Below, piece by piece: positions 1 through 6,796 of a DNA stretch of 7,356 nt; positions within the stretch are counted from its first letter, which is position 1; every line of letters begins with the position of its first letter. Below the pieces are notes generated by a model. It was not told where the DNA came from. It saw nothing but the letters and a program-made list of their open reading frames with translations, and did not search any database. The position numbers were made by a program, and so were the translations under genes. Source of the DNA: Candidatus Saccharimonadota bacterium (GTDB lineage Bacteria > Patescibacteriota > Saccharimonadia > Saccharimonadales > Saccharimonadaceae); contig DODJ01000028.1 in NCBI GenBank assembly GCA_003545655.1, positions 1 through 7,356 on the forward strand, given 5' to 3'.

Positions 1-975
1 GACATCGTAAACGCCTACGCGTCCCTTGCTCGCGGGGGGATTTACAAGCCACAATCGAGCGTCTTAGAGGTAAAAAATAATTCCGGTGAAGTGCTGAAAA
101 CTTGGGCTGACGTTGAAGGCACACAGGTAATCGACCCTCAGTCGGCGTATATCGTGAGCGACATCTTAAGTGACGTAAACGCAAGCGCTGCACTTGGTAA
201 CTACGCCGCAAAAAATATTCCGGGCGTAAAGACCGCAACCAAGACAGGAACGTCAGATAAAGGCGGAAACGCAAAAGACCTATGGATGATGAGCTATTCT
301 CCAGCACTTACAATGGGCGTGTGGCTCGGAAACCCTGATACGACCATTCTCAAAAAGGGTACCTCTTCTATCGGTAGCCCAATTATCGCCAAAGTAATGG
401 AGTATGCTCACAAGGAAGTCTACGCCCCCGAAGGTAAATGGACCTCTGGTGACTGGTTTAGCGCTCCTGCGGGTATCCAGAGAGTTGGTATTGAGCTATA
501 TCCATCATGGTGGAGTAAAACTCAGGGGCAGAATAATGCAACGTTAACTTTCGACCGTGTATCCCGAAAGAAAGCGACCGACTGTACTCCTGCCGGAGCG
601 CGCATCGAACAGAGTGTCATAAAAACAACCGACCCTGTTACAAAGAAGGATTCGTACATGAATGTACCTCCGGGGTATGACGCTAACGCCGATGATGATG
701 TGCACAGTTGTGACGATACACGCCCAAGCATTACTTCCGTAAACGCTACTGATAACGCCGATGGCACCTGGACTATTACGGTAAACGTAGCACAGGGCAC
801 CTTCGGACTGTCCAGCTCAAGCGTGTCAATTAATGCAAACGGCGCCTTAACAGTAACACGCAACGGAAACAGCTATAAAGCAACGTATACCGGTACAGCA
901 AACCCAATTACAACGGGTGACGTAACCGTGAGTGTAACCGACGATGGCTACTACTCGGTAAGCAATACCTACTAA
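1..975 (+). CDS. Penicillin-binding protein, transpeptidase C-terminal part (5' end outside window)
   Basis: This is the 3' part of a peptidoglycan synthase gene, open from base 1, giving 324 visible residues. Its product would cross-link stem peptides on the outer face of the membrane. The clearest motif is KTGT at visible residues 81-84 (bases 241-252), the third active-site box of penicillin-binding transpeptidases. It is preceded by class A-like text (NAYASLARGG, residues 5-14) and followed by DLWMMSYSPALTMGVWLG, the usual strands after the KTG box. The SxxK and SxN boxes, and any glycosyltransferase domain, would lie upstream of the window, so class A is inferred from similarity only. 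After about residue 170 comes a linker with two cysteines (195 and 237), then a Thr/Ser/Asn-rich beta-type domain (about 240-324) that resembles an Ig-like or wall-binding module. The GTG at 91 is internal, not the start. It converges on the PIN-TRAM gene, and the two stop codons overlap. Confidence 0.92.
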   Translation, partial: DIVNAYASLARGGIYKPQSSVLEVKNNSGEVLKTWADVEGTQVIDPQSAYIVSDILSDVNASAALGNYAAKNIPGVKTATKTGTSDKGGNAKDLWMMSYSPALTMGVWLGNPDTTILKKGTSSIGSPIIAKVMEYAHKEVYAPEGKWTSGDWFSAPAGIQRVGIELYPSWWSKTQGQNNATLTFDRVSRKKATDCTPAGARIEQSVIKTTDPVTKKDSYMNVPPGYDANADDDVHSCDDTRPSITSVNATDNADGTWTITVNVAQGTFGLSSSSVSINANGALTVTRNGNSYKATYTGTANPITTGDVTVSVTDDGYYSVSNTY

Positions 976-1838
976 GATTGGTTAGCAAGATCAACAAGCG
1001 AATCCTCTGGGGTTCGCTTTTGTTTTCGAGAAGAGGTCCGTTTTTGCACACCTTGCGATGGAGTCTGCGCCTTCAAGCGCTGCTGCGGTTTCTTACCCGA
1101 AGGCCGTTTCACAGCAGCTCGCTTAGAAGCTTTGTCGTTGGCGCCGCTATCTTTTTTCACTAATTTTGCGAAAAGCATCTTTCCTGCAGCCGTTTGCAGA
1201 CTACGAATGAACTCGACCTCAACATCGTTTCCGATATATTTGTAGGCCTGCTCTACTACAACCATAGTACCGTCAGCGAGATGACCGACTGCTTGGTGTT
1301 GGTCGTTCCCTTTTTGTGCAAGATGAATTGTCATTTTTTCGCCGGGCAAATATGCCATCCGCAATGTTCGAGCAAGCTCGTTGACGTTAAGCACCTGAAT
1401 CCCCTCAACCACCGCGACCTTGTTGAGATTGTAATCTATCGTACAAAGTGCGCCAGCGTGCTTCTTAGCAAGTGTAAGTAGACGGTTATCTACCCCTTCT
1501 TCTGCACGCACACCATCGGCAAAAATAACCACCGAAACGGTAGTAAGCGCCTGAAGCTGGTTAATAACATCGAGGCCATGACGTGCACGTGCACGCTTTT
1601 CGTTATCTGCATTATCTGCCATAAACTGAAGCTCGCCTACAACGCTGCGGGGTATAAGAAGAGGCCGAGTGATAAAGCCCGATTCGGCGATTGAGATAAT
1701 ACGACCGTCAATTAATACCGACGTGTCCACAAAAACCGGTGCAAGCCCCGCTTTCGGGCGTTTCTGAGACCCAGTTATCGTTAAATAGGAAGTTTCCACT
1801 GCTATAAGAAGCAGAATTGCGATAATTATAAATTCCAT
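972..1838 (-). CDS. YacL-like PIN-TRAM domain protein, membrane-anchored
   Basis: This 288-residue protein matches the YacL family, with a PIN nuclease-fold domain followed by a TRAM nucleic-acid-binding domain. Residues 2-22 form one hydrophobic, probably membrane-spanning helix. The PIN domain (about 34-155) keeps the acidic residues expected for metal binding: D38 (VDTS), D44 (IDGR), E69 (VGEL), D117 (VDNRL) and D135 (TIDYNLNK). The TRAM domain (about 165-227) shows LPGEKM, HLADGTMVVVE and LQTAAGKM, very typical of YacL. Bacillus YacL has several N-terminal membrane helices and is longer, so the membrane part here is reduced to one. The last 60 residues are rich in Lys, Arg, Ser and Gln, probably disordered and able to touch nucleic acid. 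The ATG at 1836-1838 has an AAAGGA ribosome site 4 nt upstream. It lies 8 bp after radA, as the apparent last gene of the clpC operon. Its cellular substrate is unknown. Confidence 0.9.
   Translation of the reverse strand: MEFIIIAILLLIAVETSYLTITGSQKRPKAGLAPVFVDTSVLIDGRIISIAESGFITRPLLIPRSVVGELQFMADNADNEKRARARHGLDVINQLQALTTVSVVIFADGVRAEEGVDNRLLTLAKKHAGALCTIDYNLNKVAVVEGIQVLNVNELARTLRMAYLPGEKMTIHLAQKGNDQHQAVGHLADGTMVVVEQAYKYIGNDVEVEFIRSLQTAAGKMLFAKLVKKDSGANDKASKRAAVKRPSGKKPQQRLKAQTPSQGVQKRTSSRKQKRTPEDSLVDLANQS
998..1026 (+). terminator. Rho-independent terminator of the PBP gene, inside the opposing gene
   Basis: GCGAATCC (998-1005) pairs with GGGTTCGC (1010-1017) through 8 bp including one T-G wobble, around a TCTG loop. 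TTTTGTTTT follows (1018-1026). It lies 22 bp after the PBP stop codon and is oriented for + strand transcripts. The same bases encode residues close to the C-terminus of the minus-strand PIN-TRAM protein. In the minus direction the stem is followed by TTGTTGATC, a poor U-tract, so it probably works one way only. Confidence 0.75.
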
Positions 1839-1842
1839 ACAT

Positions 1843-1848
1843 TCCTTT
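1843..1848 (-). promoter_or_regulatory. Ribosome binding site overlapping the radA stop codon
   Basis: On the minus strand the junction reads TAAAGGAATGT then ATG. The AAAGGA Shine-Dalgarno sequence shares bases with the radA TAA stop and sits 4 nt before the PIN-TRAM start. Ribosomes ending radA would be placed at this site, which suggests translational coupling. Confidence 0.65.
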
Positions 1849-3199
1849 ACTTTTGTAGGTAGCCAATAAGCGCTGTACGCAAATCAGTTACCCCTGTTAT
1901 ATATGCTGCATTTTGTGAAGTCTTTGGCCCAACTGCCTGGGTAAAGCCTAGTTTTTTCGCCTCGGCGATACGACGGTCGACCCCCACTACCGAACGTATC
2001 TCGCCTCCGAGCCCCACCTCACCGAAGACAACCGTATTCTCGTCAATCTGTCTCCCTGCAGATGCGCTTGCGATTGCCATACAGATAGCAAGGTCCGCTG
2101 CTTGATCGCTCAGTTTCAAGCCACCTACTACGTTTATATAAATGTCTTTATCAGATAAATTCAGTTTCGTACGCCGCTCAAGCACAGCAATAAGTAGGTT
2201 AAGCCGGTTGAGATCAAACCCACTAGCAGTACGCTTAGGATATCCGAAAGTTGTCGGATTTACAAGTGCCTGTATCTCTACAAGAAGCGGACGCGTGCCC
2301 TCAAGCGTCGCGAGCACAACCGAGCCATCAGCGGATTGACGCTCGGCGAGTAACGCCGCAGAGGGGTTTTCAACTACCTGTAGCCCCTGTTCGTACATCT
2401 CAAAAATAGCCGCCTCGCTTGTAGCTCCAAACCTATTCTTAGCAGCACGTACTACTTTAAAGCCTCCGTATCGGTCCCCCTCGAACTGAAGTACGACATC
2501 TACTAAGTGTTCGAGAACTTTTGGCCCTGCGATGCTACCCTCCTTAGTAACATGTCCTACCAGGATAACCGCCGAGCCGGCTGCCTTTGCGGCACGTATA
2601 AGTACATTGCTGCTATTTGTAATTTGGCTTACCGACCCCGGAGCACTCGTCATCTCATCCACTGACACCGTTTGGATGGAATCGACAATTACTAGAGCGT
2701 ACGTGCCATCTTGGACGGTGGCGGCAATATTGTTTGCGCTTGTTGATGCAGCGAAATCAAGTTTACTTGAAACATCAGCACCGAGCCGAGATGCACGCAG
2801 GGCAACCTGGTGCGCAGATTCTTCGCCACTTATATACAGGACAGGCTGGGATTGCCCGATAGCCGCTGCAATTTGGAGAAGAAGGGTACTTTTTCCTATG
2901 CCCGGCTGCCCAGCGAGAAGGGTTACAGACCCAGGAACAATACCGCCCCCAAGCACAGCATCAAGATCTGTAATACGCGTCGAGAGACGTTCGGTTGCGT
3001 CACTCCTAGCAGCCCTAGAAAGGGTCTGTACCGACAATTTCTTTCCGCTTGCACCTGCCTTATCTACCGATGATTGACCAGATACGGCAAGCTGCTCGAC
3101 GAGTGTATTCCATTCGCCACAATTCTCACACCGACCAGCCCACTTGCTATACTGCGCGCCACATTGCTGACACACATACTGTGTTTTTGACTTCGCCAT
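1847..3199 (-). CDS. radA: DNA repair protein RadA (Sms)
   Basis: RadA is a RecA-like, DnaB-type ATPase that promotes branch migration and strand invasion in homologous recombination. In naturally competent bacteria it also helps integrate transforming DNA. The 450-residue product is close to full family length (about 455-460). The N-terminal zinc finger has Cys at 10, 13, 24 and 27. Walker A is GQPGIGKST (97-105) and Walker B is LVIVDS (169-174). The RadA-specific KNRFG motif is at 254-258. The C-terminal Lon-like domain (about 315-450) carries the conserved FDLNRLNLLIAVLERR and VVGGLKLSDQAADLA stretches. The start is ATG at 3197-3199, 14 bp after the HExxH gene. An AAGG overlapping the upstream TAA stop is the best ribosome site visible, about 12 nt away and weak. 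Its position between clpC and a yacL-like gene matches the Firmicutes clpC region, except that disA is absent. All key residues are intact. Confidence 0.97.
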   Translation of the reverse strand: MAKSKTQYVCQQCGAQYSKWAGRCENCGEWNTLVEQLAVSGQSSVDKAGASGKKLSVQTLSRAARSDATERLSTRITDLDAVLGGGIVPGSVTLLAGQPGIGKSTLLLQIAAAIGQSQPVLYISGEESAHQVALRASRLGADVSSKLDFAASTSANNIAATVQDGTYALVIVDSIQTVSVDEMTSAPGSVSQITNSSNVLIRAAKAAGSAVILVGHVTKEGSIAGPKVLEHLVDVVLQFEGDRYGGFKVVRAAKNRFGATSEAAIFEMYEQGLQVVENPSAALLAERQSADGSVVLATLEGTRPLLVEIQALVNPTTFGYPKRTASGFDLNRLNLLIAVLERRTKLNLSDKDIYINVVGGLKLSDQAADLAICMAIASASAGRQIDENTVVFGEVGLGGEIRSVVGVDRRIAEAKKLGFTQAVGPKTSQNAAYITGVTDLRTALIGYLQK

Positions 3200-3213
3200 A
3201 CTCTTAGTATACC

Positions 3214-4215
3214 TTACAGCGACGGTGTATCTTCGATTGTCGTAAAGCTGTCAATGCTGTCATTAAGTAGTTCAATCTGCCCAGCAATCTGCTCATATTC
3301 ACCTTGCATATCATTGTAGCTTGCAATGTCGGCATTAATAGCAACGCGCTCAGCCTCGAGCTGATCCGTGCGGCCCACAAGTACGGCACGTTCGGCATAG
3401 AACTGCGACATAGAGGAAAACCCCCCCGAGGTGGCACGAGCATTAAACGTGGCTATATCTGCCGACAACTGTGCTGATTGTTGTGTATACGACCCAAGAC
3501 GCTGTTCTATGGCAGTACCAAGCGCTTCCATCTGTGCATATAGCGTATCTGCACGCTCGTAGAGCGCTTCGTACACCGAGTTGTACGAAGCATAGAGAGA
3601 AAGAACCGTAGCTCTATTAAAGTACTGGGCATAATGCGCCTCAAGCTCAGGGCTAAGCGACGTAAACTCAGTACCGAGAATCGAGTGAAGCTCGTTTGCA
3701 ATTTGTCCCGGCTCAGTCCGCTCATAGTACGCCATACGATCAGCAAGATCACTATTCTCAATTTCGCCATAAGCAGCCATCAACCTGTTGGTCATTTCCT
3801 CGCGCTCGGTATCTGACATGCGCGCCCACACAGCGTGAAGCATCTCATGCACGGCCGTTACTTCTTCCATGCCGTCAAGCTGCTCGTTAGTGATGTTATA
3901 AATATATATTCGGCCATCCCCGGTGTAGCAGCCTAAAATTGGGTTCCCCACCTCCTGCCTTGGGCATCCAGTGTTGAATTCGTCCTGCTCTGCTAGCACC
4001 GGCTGGGTTGCATAAAAGTAGAAGGCGCCCTTATCAGTAAGGGCGGCGCGACTATTGACCGCTTGGACCGCAGCGGTTGGCTCGTACGACCAAATAGTAA
4101 GGGTATCTATAACATACTGACGGTTTAAAAACAGCCACGTTGAAAACGCAATAAGGGCTAGGCTTATTGCAAAAATAACCGTTTTTACAACAACGTTACC
4201 GCTCGAGCTCAACAT
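3214..4215 (-). CDS. Predicted membrane-anchored HExxH metallopeptidase with coiled-coil tail
   Basis: I do not recognise a named family for this 333-residue protein. Residues 11-30 form one hydrophobic helix after a short N-terminus, so it looks like a single-pass anchor. A soluble domain follows (about 45-200) with the zinc-protease signature HEMLH at 123-127: H123 and H127 would be metal ligands and E124 the catalytic base. A third ligand is not certain; E175 in NELHSILGTE, or E183, are the best candidates, which would make it gluzincin-like. Cysteines 84 and 96, which could form a disulfide, fit an extracytoplasmic domain. Residues about 205-325 are rich in Ala, Glu, Gln and Leu with heptad-like spacing and probably form coiled coils. 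The ATG at 4213-4215 lies inside clpC with a 20-nt overlap. AAAAGGGAAG, about 10 nt upstream, could bind the ribosome. Being co-transcribed with clpC under CIRCE suggests an envelope or proteostasis role under stress, but that is inference. A structural rather than catalytic role is possible. Confidence 0.8.
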   Translation of the reverse strand: MLSSSGNVVVKTVIFAISLALIAFSTWLFLNRQYVIDTLTIWSYEPTAAVQAVNSRAALTDKGAFYFYATQPVLAEQDEFNTGCPRQEVGNPILGCYTGDGRIYIYNITNEQLDGMEEVTAVHEMLHAVWARMSDTEREEMTNRLMAAYGEIENSDLADRMAYYERTEPGQIANELHSILGTEFTSLSPELEAHYAQYFNRATVLSLYASYNSVYEALYERADTLYAQMEALGTAIEQRLGSYTQQSAQLSADIATFNARATSGGFSSMSQFYAERAVLVGRTDQLEAERVAINADIASYNDMQGEYEQIAGQIELLNDSIDSFTTIEDTPSL

Positions 4216-6670
4216 TAAATTGCATCTTCCCTTTTACCGACGAGGTTTTAATAACTGTGCCTTTCTCATACTCACCAGAGAGTATCCCTTCTGCAATATC
4301 ATGTTCAAGCATATCCTGCATGGCACGGCGGAGTGGGCGAGCACCATACTTCTCGTCGTAGCCTTCAGCGATAATGCGCTTTTTCGCAGACGGCGATACG
4401 ACAAGCTGTATGCCCTTACGCACAAGTCGCTGTTTTAGCTCGTCAAGCAACGTATCGAAAATTTTACCAACTTCTTTGGGGGTTAGTGCACGGAATGTGA
4501 TAATAGAGTCGAATCGATTTACAAGCTCGGGGCGCTTTAGTTTTTCGAGTGCCTTTCGTGCTGCTATAGCATTCTCAGAGTGTATCTCATCAAGCTGCTT
4601 CTCATCGCGCTTTGATGCGACCTTAAAACCAAGGCTTGATTCACGCATCATTTCCTCGGCGCCCAGGTTGCTTGTGAGAATAATGATAGTATTTGTAAAA
4701 TCAACCGTACGACCTTTCGCATCAGTAATTTTTCCATCCTCAAGTAGCTGAAGCAGTAAATTAAACACATCACGATTCGCTTTTTCAATCTCATCGAATA
4801 GCACAACACTATACGGTTGACGACGAATTTTATCTGTCAATTGACCGCCATCGTCGTAGCCAACATACCCCGCAGGTGCACCGACAAGCCGGCTGGTGGT
4901 GTGACGCTCGCTAAACTCGCTCATATCGATCTTAATAAGCGCATCATCACTTCCAAACACTTCCCTGGCGAGAACCCGCGCAAGTTCGGTCTTCCCTACT
5001 CCAGTAGGCCCCATAAACACGAATGAGCCTATAGGACGCTTACTGCTGGCGACTCCACTCCGACTTCGACGAATCGCTCGCGATACGCTCTCTACAGCTT
5101 CTTTTTGACCAATAACGTACTTGCCTAAATGCGCTTCAAGATTCTTTAACATTTTTGCTTCGGACTTTTGCACACGCTTTACGGGTATGCCAGTCATTTG
5201 AGCAATTGCATGGGCGATATCATCGTCAGTAAGCGTAACGGGCGTTTTGTTCTCGTACTCTGTCCGGGACTCTTCAAGTCGCTCATTAAGCTGACTTATC
5301 CGTGTCTTATATAACGCCGCCCGCTCGTAATCCTCTGCAACAACCGCTTCTTCCATTTTTTCGTTAAGGTTTTTGAGCTGCTTCATGTAGTCACGTACCT
5401 TACTTGGCTTATGGCCTGCTTTAACGCGTACCCGAGCTGCTGCTTCGTCAATGACGTCAATGGCTTTATCCGGCATGAAGCGCTCGCTCACGTATCGGTC
5501 GGCCATGTACACCGCATCTTCGATGAGTTCATCGTCAATACGTACCCCGTGATGCTTCTCGTAATATGATTTTAGCCCCTTTAATATAGCGACTGTATCT
5601 TTCGTAGAAGGCTCAGGGACGAGAACAGCCTGCAATCGGCGCTCAAGTGCCGTGTCTTTTTCGATATGCTTTCGATATTCTTCAAGCGTTGTCGCCCCGA
5701 TAAGACGGACTTCGCCACGAGCTAACGCTGGCTTAAGCATGTTTGCCGCATCAAGCGCCCCCTCGGCGGCACCTGCGCCCACAAGAAGATGAAGCTCATC
5801 TATAAAGATGATAATATTCTTCTGGTCTTTCAATTCGGCTATCACCTTTTTGAGCCGCTCTTCAAATTCACCACGGTACTTCGTACCAGCAATCATACCC
5901 GCAAGGTCAAGTTGAATGAGGCGCTTATCAAGAAGGTGCTCTGGCACATCTTCGCTTGCAATGCGCTGCGCTAAACCTTCGACCACAGCCGTTTTACCTA
6001 CACCAGGTTCACCAATGAGAACCGGGTTATTCTTGGTACGACGGCTTAAAATTGTAACAATCCGTTCTTCTTGTTCCTTACGACCTATTACCGGGTCAAG
6101 CATACCCTGCTTCGCTCGGGCAGTAAGATCAACGCCGAAGGCACCTAGCATACCTTTTTCGCGGGGTTGTTTCGTAAGAGATTCGCTCGTCTCTATGTTT
6201 GTCTCGCTGTTGCGCTCTAAATACTCCTCTAGTTCTGCAGTCATTTCAGCAATATCTACGTTCATATCCTTCAAAAGCACTGTAGCCCGGGCATTCTTTT
6301 GCGAAAGCAGGCTGTATAAAATATGTTCCGTGCCTAGGTACTCTTGGCGAAACTCTTGGGCGATATCCCAGCTCATTTTTAAGGTAAGTTTCGCAGTTTC
6401 GCTTAAGCTTTTCGTCATGATACCTGGCGTAAAATTATTTACCGTAATAGGGACGGCGCTTAGCGCAGTTTGTGCTTTATCGAGCGTTATACCCGCGTCA
6501 GCAAGTATTTTTGCCCCCACTGAAGCACCTTGGGCCATTAGGCCAAGAAGAAGGTGTTCAGTACCAACATAAGGGCTCCCGTAGCCCTGAGCGATTAACG
6601 TTGCGTGATGCAAACTTGTCCGAGCGTTGTCGGTAAGATGCGAGACAAACTCTGCGAAATCATCTGCCAT
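4196..6670 (-). CDS. clpC: ATP-dependent Clp protease ATPase subunit ClpC
   Basis: ClpC is a hexameric AAA+ unfoldase that feeds damaged or adaptor-delivered proteins to ClpP in the cytoplasm. From the ATG at 6668-6670 the product has 824 residues, normal for ClpC. The double Clp-N repeat is at about 1-150. The first AAA+ domain has Walker A GEPGVGKT (220-227), pore loop KYRG (264-267) and Walker B IIIFIDE (286-292). A short UVR-type middle domain (about 428-465, [13 protein letters not shown]) separates it from the second. The second AAA+ domain has Walker A GPTGVGKT (554-561), pore loop GYVG (601-604), Walker B VVLFDE (622-627) and sensor/arginine region NRFD (718-721). LGF at 680-682, after [14 protein letters not shown], is the ClpP-docking loop, which excludes ClpB. 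The short middle domain agrees. A TTG 36 nt upstream would add 12 residues unlike the family, so ATG is preferred. It is first in the operon, behind a CIRCE promoter. Confidence 0.97.
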   Translation of the reverse strand: MADDFAEFVSHLTDNARTSLHHATLIAQGYGSPYVGTEHLLLGLMAQGASVGAKILADAGITLDKAQTALSAVPITVNNFTPGIMTKSLSETAKLTLKMSWDIAQEFRQEYLGTEHILYSLLSQKNARATVLLKDMNVDIAEMTAELEEYLERNSETNIETSESLTKQPREKGMLGAFGVDLTARAKQGMLDPVIGRKEQEERIVTILSRRTKNNPVLIGEPGVGKTAVVEGLAQRIASEDVPEHLLDKRLIQLDLAGMIAGTKYRGEFEERLKKVIAELKDQKNIIIFIDELHLLVGAGAAEGALDAANMLKPALARGEVRLIGATTLEEYRKHIEKDTALERRLQAVLVPEPSTKDTVAILKGLKSYYEKHHGVRIDDELIEDAVYMADRYVSERFMPDKAIDVIDEAAARVRVKAGHKPSKVRDYMKQLKNLNEKMEEAVVAEDYERAALYKTRISQLNERLEESRTEYENKTPVTLTDDDIAHAIAQMTGIPVKRVQKSEAKMLKNLEAHLGKYVIGQKEAVESVSRAIRRSRSGVASSKRPIGSFVFMGPTGVGKTELARVLAREVFGSDDALIKIDMSEFSERHTTSRLVGAPAGYVGYDDGGQLTDKIRRQPYSVVLFDEIEKANRDVFNLLLQLLEDGKITDAKGRTVDFTNTIIILTSNLGAEEMMRESSLGFKVASKRDEKQLDEIHSENAIAARKALEKLKRPELVNRFDSIITFRALTPKEVGKIFDTLLDELKQRLVRKGIQLVVSPSAKKRIIAEGYDEKYGARPLRRAMQDMLEHDIAEGILSGEYEKGTVIKTSSVKGKMQFNVELER

Positions 6671-6685
6671 ACTTTTATTATCTAT

Positions 6686-6690
6686 CCTCC
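6686..6690 (-). promoter_or_regulatory. Distant Shine-Dalgarno of clpC
   Basis: GGAGG is the only strong ribosome site upstream of clpC, but 15 nt separate it from the family-consistent ATG at 6668-6670, longer than the usual 5-10. The gap is A/T-rich and holds no ATG, GTG or TTG in frame. Choosing the upstream TTG would put the site inside the coding region, so ATG remains the better start. Confidence 0.5.
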
Positions 6691-6701
6691 ATAGTGTGAA
6701 G

Positions 6702-6728
6702 CACAAGAGGAATTTTTCCTAACCTGTG
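6702..6728 (-). promoter_or_regulatory. Hairpin in the clpC 5' untranslated region
   Basis: On the minus strand CACAGG-TT-AGGAA pairs with TTCCT-CTTGTG around an AAA loop. That gives 11 bp with one G-U pair and a two-base TT bulge. It begins just after the predicted transcription start and ends 11 nt before the GGAGG ribosome site. It lacks a following U-tract, so it is not a terminator. It may protect the 5' end of the mRNA or respond to temperature. Function is speculative. Confidence 0.4.
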
Positions 6729-6737
6729 TATATATCT

Positions 6738-6765
6738 AGTATAGCAAAATTAGCACTCTATGCAA
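6738..6765 (-). promoter_or_regulatory. Sigma-70-type promoter of the clpC operon with extended -10
   Basis: Reading the minus strand, TTGCAT (6765-6760, a weak -35) is followed after 16 nt by TATACT (6743-6738). That hexamer matches TATAAT at five of six positions. TG at 6746-6745 with one intervening base makes an extended -10 (TGCTATACT), which can compensate for the weak -35. Transcription would start near 6730 and give a leader of about 60 nt. The CIRCE operator overlaps the -35 and most of the spacer, so bound HrcA would block polymerase. Confidence 0.75.
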
Positions 6766-6776
6766 GTGAGTGCTAA
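6750..6776. promoter_or_regulatory. CIRCE operator (HrcA binding site)
   Basis: TTAGCACTC (6750-6758), nine bases, then GAGTGCTAA (6768-6776) is a perfect match to the CIRCE consensus, including the 9-bp spacer. The palindrome extends to 12 bp per arm (6747-6758 and 6768-6779) with AAA/TTT. CIRCE is bound by the heat-shock repressor HrcA, whose activity depends on GroEL in Bacillus. It lies in the clpC promoter and after the nusA stop, so clpC and the genes behind it are the natural targets. The hrcA gene is not in this window. Confidence 0.95.
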
Positions 6777-6796
6777 TTTACAGATATAGCGGGGCG

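Noticed and set aside
522..863. Minus-strand frame of 113 codons inside the PBP gene
   Set aside because: It is antisense to the PBP C-terminal domain and has no recognisable motif.
2532..3077. + strand open frame of 181 codons opposite radA
   Set aside because: It lies opposite the RadA ATPase core, whose motifs are intact; the translated text shows no known family and is compositionally a shadow.
3200..3213. TATACT just upstream of radA as an internal promoter
   Set aside because: No reasonable -35 lies 16-18 nt upstream, and a start there would give an essentially leaderless mRNA. The tight spacing fits co-transcription better.
5916..6572. Long + strand open frame of 218 codons opposite clpC
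   Set aside because: It runs fully antisense to well-conserved ClpC domains. Its Ser/Arg-rich text is the usual product of a reverse-complement shadow, and it has no recognisable domain.
4196..6670. Identity as ClpB rather than ClpC
   Set aside because: The middle domain is a short UVR-type segment, not the long ClpB coiled coil, and an LGF ClpP-docking loop is present.
4196..6706. clpC start at the TTG 36 nt upstream of the ATG
   Set aside because: The 12 extra residues do not resemble any ClpC N-terminus, they would bury the only strong Shine-Dalgarno, and the ATG gives the typical family start.
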